From Branchiostoma lanceolatum (lineage: Eukaryota; Chordata; Leptocardii; Amphioxiformes; Branchiostomatidae), in NCBI RefSeq assembly GCF_035083965.1, contig NC_089736.1, forward strand, positions 3,243,001-3,307,000: 64,000 nucleotides of DNA, in the 5' to 3' direction. Below the pieces are notes generated by a model. That model did no database searches. It was not told the DNA's origin and saw only the letters and a list, made by a program, of their open reading frames with translations. The translations under genes and the position numbers were made by a program. Of this stretch, positions 55,982-64,000 are shown one piece after another (positions within the stretch are counted from its first letter, which is position 1; each line of letters opens with the position of its first letter).

Positions 55982-58562
55982 TTACTGCCGGTAGAAGGGG
56001 TTTCTGGCCCATGAGCCGTCCTTGGTGAAGATCCAGTAGTTGTCCGGGTGCCAGGGGTTGTAGTAGGGCGCGTTGTTCCACACGAAAGGGATGATCTGCA
56101 CTGCGTTGTTGTTGCCGCTAGGAGGCGCAGCCGTCACAACTGTTGGAAGAGAGACACGACTCGTGCTTTAGGGGGATGTCACACTTGTGTGTATATCAAG
56201 TCCGAATGGGTCTCTGTATTGACATTTTTGGCTCAAGTAAAATTTGTGCACAAAGCAATATTTGCACAATACAAAAGAAAAAATGGCTACTACACACCTT
56301 TAGGATCTTCCTTCTCGACTGTTTCTGGAAGGGGACAAATATGAAATTAATATATTGAGCTACATACTAGTATTAGCATATACAAGTACAGAATCTGACA
56401 TTGTTTTGAAGTCTTTAAAATAGCAACCTCTTGCTCCATCCAAAATATATTTTTATGTATACGATAATAACGTTTCAATGAAGGTAATCAAGGAAGAGAA
56501 TGCACCCACCTTTCTCAAGCGTTTCATTGGCAGTTTCTTCTTTCTTTTCTTCTTTCTTTTCTTCTTTCTTTTCTTCTTTCGTTTCTTCTTTCTTTTCTGG
56601 AGTGAGGAAAGTTATGTAGTTGTTATGAGTATACATAAAGAGATTGAAATCTTGTAGGCGGTATACATACAGGTAGACGAGCAATTTGATACTTGTATCT
56701 ACTTCAAAAGTACCATCACAAAAATCATTTTCAAAGAAAAATAGTTTGAAAAAGTACATAACTCGATAATAATGGTTTGGCTCATTCCTTAAGGAGTAAG
56801 TATACCTGGAGACTCTTCTGGTTCTACCTCCTCTGCAGAGGCCACGGATTCTTCCGTAGCAGGATCTTCCTCTGCAGGCGCTTCCGGTTCCTCCGGAGCA
56901 GGCACTTCTGATTCCTCCGGAGCAGGATCTTCCTCTGCAGGCGCTTCTGGTTCCTCCGGAGCAAGGGCTTCCGATTCCTCTGGAGAAGGATTTTCCGGAG
57001 CAGGCGCTTCCGGTTCCTCCGGAGAAGGATCTTCCGGTTCCTCCGGAGCAGGCGCTTCTGATTCCTCCGGAGCAGCCACTTCCGGTTCCTCCGGAACAGT
57101 CACTTCCGGTTCCTCCGGAGCAGCCACTTCCGGTTCCTCAGGAGCAGCCCGTTCCGGTTCCTCCAGAGCAGGCGCTTCCGGTTCTTCCGGAGCAGGCGCT
57201 TTCGGTTCCTCCGAAGGCTCATCTGGTGCTGGGGCTTCAGGCTCCTCCGGAGCAGCTAATTCCGGTTTGGTCTCTTCCGGTTCTTCCGGATCGGGCAGTT
57301 CCGGTGCGGCTGCCTCTGGCTTCTCCGGAGCAGTCACTTCTGGTTCGGGCTCTTCCGGTTCCTCCGGAGCAGGCAGTTCCAGTGCTGGTGGTTCTGGTTC
57401 CTTCAGAACTATTGCTTCCGATTCCTCCGGAGCAGGTAGTTCCGCTGCGGGTGGTTCTGGTGCCTCCGGAACAGGTAGTTCCGATTCCTCCGGAGCAATC
57501 TGTTCCAATACGGACGGTGCTGGTACTCCAGGAGCAGGTAGTTGCACTATAGACGGCGCGGGTCTCTCCAGAGTCGGTCTCGGAGTGTTTGCCGGTGAAT
57601 ACTGTACCCGCACATCCTTTGCAGGCTTCTCCGGAGCAACCGGTGCGTCAAACACAAATGGTCCGGGTTCAAGCAGACCGGCTGCAGGGTCTAACCCCAC
57701 ATACGGATCGTACGGATAGGGATCCACTAACCCCGGGAGCTTCTCGTCTCGTCCCGCGATCAGCGGCAGTTCCTCCCCGCGCGAGATGTGCAGAGGCGGG
57801 GACTCGATGTAGAACGGGTTCTGGACGTACTTCCCCTCCCCGTCTTTGATCCAGAAACTGGCGGTGTCCACGTCGGCCGACTCGCGCGGGACGAACATCG
57901 CGTCCACGTCCACGGACTCACCCTGCCTCTTACGGATCGGGCCTGGAGGGGAACATATTGGAAGAGACTACAGTTGTGACAGGGCAACCAGAGATGGCAG
58001 ACCTCACCCCCCCCCCCCCCCCACACACACACCCATACTTATTTGCGACCCACACAGACAGAATATAACTGAAGATGTGGAAACGCCAGTATTGTGTAGA
58101 TTTGGGAATTTTAGAAACACACACCGTTTACGCAAGAAAACATTTACTCACTGACAGGCAACAGAATAATCTTATATCATAGTATTGGAAACGGTCAGAC
58201 GTTTCCAGTAGCATCCACTACCTTTCGTTAGTGACTGTCACTGATGAAAGGTAGTGGATCAAGTTCTATCTAAAACATCTGACCGTCTCCAAAATCTTAT
58301 CCAGTTGCTCGAGTAACTGTTATCTTATGTATCTTATCACCTTGATGTCTAACCTTCATCGACACGCACACACAGTGTGAATCGCTGGTTAACACATTAT
58401 ATGACGTCACATCTTAGGATGTCAAGAGACAGAAGATCATGATCACGACCTGATATGTTAAGGAAGAAGAAAGGAGTTACAAGTAAGAGAAGAAGGGGGT
58501 TCCTTACCGGCAAACGCCACTCCAAACAGACACAGAGCCAACACTAGCATGTAGGTCGCCAT
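55982..58562 (-). CDS. Gene E: secreted PEEPEAP-repeat acidic protein with NPFY motifs
   Basis: Predicted 487 residues. Exons (- strand): 58562-58508, 57942-56806, 56596-56510, 56324-56298 and 56139-55982 (TAA); all coding introns are phase 1. The signal peptide MATYMLVLALCLFGVAFA is followed by GPIRKRQ (KR before Gln25). The module SFWIKDGEGKYVQNPFY lies at 47-63. Exon 2 then encodes about 250 residues of PEEPEAPAP-type repeats, strongly acidic and almost free of Tyr. Exon 3 is a 29-codon KKEE repeat, a charge-reversed block; exon 4 is a nine-codon mini-exon (ETVEKEDPK). The last exon repeats the gene D layout: W..APYYNPWHPDNYW, then the terminal motif at 470-485 (TKDGSWARNPFY). Function unknown; probably an extracellular disordered polyanion. 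Symmetric small exons suggest alternative splicing. Confidence 0.78.
58005..58035. repeat. Poly(C) run and CA repeat
   Basis: A run of about 14 C followed by ACACACACAC in intron 1 of gene E. A similar C run lies at about 61147-61160. Confidence 0.9.
58150..58323. mobile_element. Inverted-repeat element, family H1 (gene E intron 1)
   Basis: GGAAACGGTCAGACGTTT and ACATCTGACCGTCTCC pair. The right end CCAGTTGCTCGAGTAACTGTTAT matches the right end of the copy at 2484-2649, and the following TGTCTAACCTTCATCGACA is also shared. The left end is partly lost. Confidence 0.7.
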
Positions 58563-59616
58563 GGCAACGGGAAACTCTTCGACCTGAGGAAAAAAAGCGA
58601 TATTTCAACGTTCAATTTTGGGAGACAAACATGTGTGGCTGTGTTCTGTATTTTCGTGACACATACGATACTTCTGTTTTTTTCTGCCAGATTCTGCCTT
58701 AGGCAAAATAAGCTGACAGAATGAGGCTGGTGCGTCGTCACTTGTTGGTAAATCCTGTCACTATTTAGGTCAATTCTCAAATGTGTTTATATTTCTCACA
58801 AACAGAAGAACGTGCGAAAAACGTCACGTCCCTTCAAGGTCACCACTGTTCAAAGGAACCAGGCCATGTTACTGGGCTCTACCGGACGCCTTTGATTGCT
58901 TATGAAAATAGTAGAATTCTGCCAAGTAGGTTAAATAATTTACCAGAAGAGCTAGCCGGCCTAACGATGGGTATACCGGTAACAAACCCGTGAGGGCTGA
59001 GACACCCTTGTCAGGCTTGTGCGCGTATCAAGTCCGTATTAGTTCCATATTGACATTTTTGGCTTAGGTAAAGTTTGCGGCCAAAGAAGTCCTTAAGTTT
59101 TTACTATGACCCACCACCGTGCAGCCTGGTTATCTAACCGAAGAACCTCTTCTTCGTCCGCAAACTTTACCTTAAAGCCAAAAACGTCAACACGGAACTC
59201 ATTAGAACTTGGTATACGCCAAGTCCGGATAAGTGTGACAGTCTGCTACGTTCCAACACTACGCCTACACCGTACGCGGACGTCGTAGGACACTGGCGTC
59301 GTGGGGGGCGTCGAAACATATTGCTGTATCCTAAGCTGTGCAACACTATAGCTGGCGTACTCCTCCAACAAATCATCAATTTGATTTCTATTTGGTCTGA
59401 TTCTACCATTTTGGTAATCAGCACGACGTTGTCAAGCTTCTATAGCTGTTCATTTCAACATATAACTTATGTCTCGGGATAGTCTACTGTTCAATGGAAA
59501 TGTCAACGAATATGCAGAAGGCAGAAAGGTTTCTCTACATATACAAGACAAGAAGTTGGATATTCATTGTAACCCCATGTATCATATCATATCAACAGTT
59601 TAATGATAATGAAATG

Positions 59617-59781
59617 TACAGTTAACCCTATATTAGTGGGACCTCCTGGCCTCTATATCGGGACCAACTGACCACTTTTTGCCGTCCCTTATATAATTTC
59701 CGCCATTGATCATAGAAACCTGTCCATCTATTCTGACCATATTCTTCAAATCCCTTTAGCAATCACCGTAGACAGGTCTAA
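59617..59781. mobile_element. Decayed 'ACAGTCAAACCTG' MITE copy
   Basis: TACAGTTAACCCTATA at the left and GTAGACAGGTCTAAA at the right, with 'CTGACCACTTTTTGCCGTCC' inside as in the 55.8 kb copy. It lies within the proposed 5' UTR intron of gene E. Confidence 0.6.
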
Positions 59782-59815
59782 AACATGTGTTCAGATACAA
59801 GGAAAGTTTCCTTAC

Positions 59816-59930
59816 CTGAGACTGTGAGAGAGCGGTAGACCAGACTGCTGTACGGTACAGATGGACACCACACTGCGCCGCAGACTGCTGACGCGGCTTT
59901 TAACGCCACACCACACCCTGCTCTCATTGA
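59816..59930 (-). promoter_or_regulatory. Candidate noncoding first exon and promoter of gene E
   Basis: A strong donor CTCAG|GTAAGG ends at 59816. On the - strand upstream there is a TATA-like GTTAAAAGC (about 59897-59904), giving a start near 59870. An acceptor TTTTTTTCCTCAG about 20 bases before the gene E start codon completes a 5' UTR intron of about 1.2 kb. The repeated AACCTACCACG blocks further upstream (59990, 60106, 60230) may be a local repeat. Confidence 0.5.
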
Positions 59931-59984
59931 AGGGACGGTCTGACTGTAAGGATGTCTTTAGCGCATGTGACCTAGTGAACACGT

Positions 59985-60260
59985 TTTTGCAACCTACCAC
60001 GCATAAGGAAAATTGTGAGGAAGTATTTCCCGTATTAGAATATTGCATATTAGTTGTCGAATGTATGAGGTTATTACAATAAATTACAGTGAACGTTTTT
60101 GCAACCTACCACGGTCTATAGCATAAGGGAAATTATGAGGAATAAAGGTCTCCTGTTTTTTTATTAGAATCTTGCATGTCAGTTGTCGATTTTATAAGGT
60201 TCTTATAAATTCTAGTGAACAAGATTTTGCAACCTACCACGGTCTATAGCCAATAAGGTA
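59985..60260. repeat. Short tandem repeat upstream of gene E, three copies
   Basis: 'TTTTGCAACCTACCACG' followed by 'GTCTATAGC' and 'ATAAGG' recurs near 59985, 60090 and 60220, with 'ATTGCATATTAGTTGTCGA' or 'TCTTGCATGTCAGTTGTCGA' between. Unit about 115-130 bases. It sits immediately upstream of the proposed gene E promoter. Confidence 0.75.
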
Positions 60261-61305
60261 CATACTGAAATTTTTATTTTTTATTATTAAGCAAGCATAA
60301 ATAAACAAATACAAACAATAGGAATAAGTATTGAAGTCTTGTGATTTAGTTGTTACATGCATGACCTCTTGCCACAAATTCTGCCAGCTCCAAACAGTTG
60401 ATGCATGAATATCAAAAACTTTGTCATTTTGTGAATATAGTGTTCACATATAGAAGATAAAACAGACAGCGTTCTACTAAGCCACTCTGCAATTGCAGTT
60501 GTTGTATCGTTACCTACTAATATGAGAGGTTCAAATAAACACGTTTGACTCGGTGACGTACAGGATGCAGAGTGTCTACCCCTAGCAAAACTCTACCTTG
60601 TACCTACAAACTCATAGTAGATACACTTCTTCCACGGCATAAAATTTCTCTATCACCCTAACATCTGTTTGGCGGACATGTATACAACATGACCACGAAA
60701 AGACAACAACAGTTCTGGTTTAAATAGGTTAAGGTATCACCTCAAATTCATCTAGCCTCCTTGACAGAGGAACATGTATCAGAAACAAGGAAGTCAAAGA
60801 TCTGTTGTTCATGATGAGAGCTGCCGTCTAACCTTTATTTAGCAGATTTATAGCGTTGCCAGATGCTACTGGTTAAGAATAGTGCCAAGAGACAATGTGT
60901 GTAAACTTACTTAACAGCTTGCCCTTTTTCACTCTGGATGTAAGATTCACTCAACACGTCAAATGCAATCTTTACATTTACAACCTTGACCTACAGAAAC
61001 CAGAACTGTTGTTTTCTTTTAACTGTCAAGTTGTATACATAATCCATCAAGCAGATGCTAGGATGAAAGATGTTAGGGTGAAAGATGTTAAAATGGACTG
61101 AATTTCTGACTGCCTGGCTTCTCTGACAGACCCTAGACGCCAGAAAATGTTACGACCCCCCCCCCCCCTCCCCCAACATCAGCTTAGTGTGTACATACCT
61201 AAGGGGAAGGCTGTTGATAGATATTCATCTATTGAGATTTACCAAATTTGTGGGAGGATTGACAAAAGGTGACCATCTCTATGCCCATCCTGAGACAAAA
61301 TTGTA
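60260..61305. other. Noncoding sequence, no gene seen
   Basis: AT-rich with a poly(C) run at about 61147. The ORF at 60895-61101 is short and has no recognisable features. Confidence 0.5.
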
Positions 61306-61309
61306 AGGA

Positions 61310-61555
61310 CTCTTTTCGATAAGTGTGGTGGGTTGTTTCAGTTTAACAGGTTTTGAGGTCTGGCTCTCCTCAAATACAGGACCTCCTGCTTTATGTCCCA
61401 TCCAAGAGGACGTCCCCAGCAGAAGCCAGGTACATGTGTACTCATTTTCATCAGTGTCCAGTGAGGAGACAGATTTTGAGTGCCTTTCCCAATGGCACAA
61501 CACTGGGATCTGCCAAGACATTGAACCCAGAACTCCTTAGTCAACACCCCTAATA
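61310..61555 (-). mobile_element. SINE-like element, family S3
   Basis: 'CGATAAGTGTGGTGGGTT', 'GGCTCTCCTCAAATACAGGA', 'CCATCCAAGAGGACGTCC', 'GAAGCCAGGTACATGTG' and 'CTCATTTTCATCAG' are, in reverse complement, the same blocks in the same order as 49523-49650, including the core of the 87-bp satellite. 'TTGAACCCAGAACTCC' near 61522 may be a decayed promoter-box region. Four short overlapping ORFs here are by-products. Confidence 0.7.
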
Positions 61556-63070
61556 ACAAGACAACCTTGCCACTTATATTCAGGTGCCTCTGACGACTAC
61601 CAGACTATTCTACTGTTTGTCCCACTTCAAGTCAGTTTCAGAGGCAGGGGTGACATTTGACCTACATACAGGGGTTACTGCAGTGCAGCTACTGTGATTG
61701 TTTTTATTGGATGTCACACCAACGTACTTATCTGCCATGTCAAGGCAGTTTGTTACAACAATCTTGACTTAAACAGAAAACAGCCTATTGAGCTAGCCTC
61801 CACAAGGCTTTGCTATGTGGGTACAGATCGCAGAATTTAGCAAAAGGGGGAATATAATTGACCAATAGAGTCTTTTCTCCTTCAGATGACCCTATTGTAG
61901 TCAAACTTTCACCGCAAATTTTCTCCCTATAGCCAGTATAGGTAGTCTGGTAGAGACTACTATTGAGCAGTTACACACCCCAGATGTAAAGATGTTTATG
62001 TACAACTTTTCCCCACCCAGTATCAAAGAAGGGGGTGTCTGGCCTATTCTGGCTCTTTGCTCCTTGACTTTTAAATGTTTGGCTCTTACATCAAACTACT
62101 CAGCAGGGCAGCGACCACAGGCGTGAAACAGAGCTAGAACAGGACAGAGTCCAGGCGAGACACCCCCGTTCTTTGATACTGGTTGAGTTGACATTTCACT
62201 CTGGGGATTCTGACTGCTCAACAGGCTATTGCTTTAAAGGACTTTAATTTCTCTCGACTCCAAAATTACTTCTCTGAAACAGGGTACCATCGACAAGGTG
62301 AATTTTTCTCTCATTCCCTTTCCATAGATTAGCAAACTTTGGTGCAGGTTAAGCCTATAAAAATGCAACGTTCATTATTCAAAAATGATACTAAAAGACA
62401 TTAAAAATGGTGATAGAAAACAGAAATAGACTGATTATATTGCATACATACATACATACATACATACATACATACATACATACATACATACATACATACA
62501 TACAAGAAAATATCACAATACCACCACCAGCGCCAATTATACATCTTTTATTGGCATGGAAAATGTTTGGATAACATTTGAAAATGATGAATTCATAACT
62601 CTACATGGGCATATATGAGACTAAACATTTTTCATTCCTTACTTTCTGCTGTCATTACTTAATATCTCTAACAACATAATAAAAACAAAAGTGATTGAAC
62701 CCGATTTGCTAACAACTGAGTACCTTTGCATATCGAGAGGCAAGAATCTGTCTTTTTGAGGGGAAAGGCAGGGAATGAATTATAACTTACAGACATCTTT
62801 TGCCCCTGGACTTTAATTCACTATATATGGGCTTCACTTGGCCCAGTACCATACTCATCCCCTTCTTCCAAGTGTTGTGAAGGGCAATTACATAATCATT
62901 AAATTATATTTGAAACCCAACTCATGTTAAATAAAGAAGATTATTTGAATAGGGCTTGGAAATTTTGATCAAGAGTTTCAGAATAACAGTTCATGTTTTT
63001 GATACACATTTGTTACTTTACAATCCTCTAAACTATTATACCAGACTTTGTGCATGTACTTTCTGTACTT
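61555..63070. other. Noncoding stretch with (CATA)n microsatellite
   Basis: No gene seen. CATACATA runs at about 62441-62504. 'AGTATAGGTAGTCTGGTAGAGACTACTATTG' near 61935 resembles the end of a CTCTACCAGGC-type hairpin. An inverted GGGGGTGTCTGGCC / GGCGAGACACCCCC pair spans about 62030-62168, with 'GTATCAAAGAA' against 'TTCTTTGATACTGG', and looks like another hairpin element. Confidence 0.55.
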
Positions 63071-63072
63071 CT

Positions 63073-63181
63073 TAGTCTGGGTGCCATCCGATTACTACCT
63101 GGGCTTCTACAGTCACTATCCTGAAAAAATCTGGGTGGCGAGTGTAGGAGCCTCAGTAGTAACCGGATGGCACCCAGACTA
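63073..63181. mobile_element. Hairpin element with AGTCTGGGTGCCATCCG ends
   Basis: TAGTCTGGGTGCCATCCG and CGGATGGCACCCAGACTA are perfect inverted repeats. Inner arms include CTACAGTCACTATCCTG and CGAGTGTAGGAGCCTCAG. Sister of 47252-47366. Confidence 0.9.
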
Positions 63182-63590
63182 TGTACTTCCATCCCCTGCA
63201 TCAGTCTGTTGGGCCATACTGGTCCCTGAGAATTGGGCACTAAGGCTGCTTCTGTAGCAATACAACAATGTCTGTAAATGCTGTGGGCGAAGAAAAACAT
63301 ATCCGTTTCAGGATGACATAAAAGATTCTAGCCTGTTTGAGAAATGACCTGGTTTATGTCTTACTTTTCTTTCTTCACTGGCAAAACCCCTTGAATTTCC
63401 TTCATAGTTGTGTTCTATTCTTCTTCTTGTCAAGATTTAAATCATTTACTGTCTTTATTTTACGATTCTCCAAAATTGACCCCCTGAATTTCTTTCTCCA
63501 AAATCATTTTATGTAGATTATAACATTGGACACTCCAATTAGTACTCCCCCAGTAGTATTTCTAGACCCCCCGTTAATTCTAAACCCCCT

Positions 63591-64000
63591 CTATTTATTC
63601 CCCCCTCCCCAGAACCATCCCTTGACCATATTTGCTATCCCCCCGCCCTTTTTCTGCTCGGCCAGGCGGTCTTGTAACGACGGGAACTCGACGTGATTCA
63701 GCGCCAGGTCGAAGAAGAGCGGCTTGCACGGGATTGGTTGGAAGTTTGGCGGGAAGGTGACCATGTTGGCTCCGGTATCGTTCAGCACTAAGTCCTGTTC
63801 GTCGGGCGAAGTCGGCGAATCTAAGATACACGAGGCGTGAGCAGACGACTTGTTGGCGTGCACTTCCGCGACCATTCCGTCCAACTCGGCTATTCTCTCC
63901 GCAGAATCCGGCAGACTCGCGTACAAACCGAGCGCAGTCTTCCCCTGGACCAACGCTTGATCGTACAGCGCTACGGCTTCCTTCCACTTCTGCCCAACAG
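63591..64000 (-). CDS. SRP68: Signal recognition particle subunit SRP68, C-terminal exon (partial)
   Basis: The open frame enters from the window edge and ends at TAG (63591-63593), about 136 residues. SRP68 binds SRP RNA and, through its C-terminal part, SRP72 within the signal recognition particle, which targets secretory proteins to the endoplasmic reticulum. The sequence KPLFFDLALNHVEFPSLQDR followed by a short Gly/Trp-rich basic tail is the SRP68 C-terminus as I know it; the preceding QKWKEAVALYDQAL is TPR-like. The frame is open to the edge, so the acceptor and the rest of the gene lie beyond base 64000. A run of C on the + strand encodes the glycine-rich tail. It is the only clearly recognised conserved housekeeping gene here. 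Confidence 0.88.
   Translation of the reverse strand, partial: VGQKWKEAVALYDQALVQGKTALGLYASLPDSAERIAELDGMVAEVHANKSSAHASCILDSPTSPDEQDLVLNDTGANMVTFPPNFQPIPCKPLFFDLALNHVEFPSLQDRLAEQKKGGGIANMVKGWFWGGGNK

Noticed and set aside
63595-63987. 130-codon Arg/Gly-rich - strand ORF at the right edge
   Set aside because: It is a shadow of the SRP68 frame, which carries the recognisable C-terminal sequence.

Overview
This is a eukaryotic, intron-rich, repeat-dense stretch of an animal genome, with no prokaryotic features. The best guess is a cephalochordate (Branchiostoma, amphioxus). The reasons are two interleukin-17-like cytokine genes, an SRP68 last exon, and many short hairpin elements ending in AGCCTGG or AGTCTGG. 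The species is inferred from general impression; another marine invertebrate such as a mollusc cannot be excluded. All gene models were read by hand from GT-AG junctions and reading-frame continuity.

Layout. Bases 1-26,200 hold almost no recognisable coding sequence. They are intergenic or intronic DNA filled with local tandem repeats, tRNA-derived SINEs and inverted-repeat elements, plus CpG-rich, promoter-like islands near 8.8, 16.8-17.7 and 26.2-26.9 kb. Bases 26,900-37,950 are a tandem segmental duplication. Each unit carries a six-exon gene for a secreted IL-17-like cystine-rich cytokine on the + strand. The first copy has since gained a SINE in its 5' flank and a 5'-truncated non-LTR retrotransposon in intron 4; the second copy shows the empty site.

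Bases 38,200-60,000, on the - strand, hold three paralogous genes for secreted, acidic, Pro/Glu-rich low-complexity proteins (called here C, D and E). Each has a signal peptide, a short GPI-(Q/R/P)-K segment (a KR dibasic site in two of them), a large repetitive acidic core, and a C-terminal exon ending in a conserved aromatic motif of the form (Y/F)W(I/L)-x5-8-(W/Y)-x2-NP(F/Y/N)Y. All coding introns are phase 1, so exons can be swapped freely. The three cores are unrelated repeats (YPEE; DPYEPEP; PEEPEAP plus KKEE). I do not recognise this family, and it is the most novel-looking item in the window. A plausible role is an extracellular matrix, mucus, cuticle or mineral-binding material, but that is inference only.

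Bases 48,000-55,900, between genes D and E, are mostly satellites and mobile-element debris. The window ends inside the last exon of a - strand SRP68 gene (signal recognition particle), the one clearly recognised housekeeping gene.

The two gene clusters share a secreted fate but no visible functional link. Both use a Lys-Arg site followed by Gln ahead of the mature part, and both have grown by tandem duplication.
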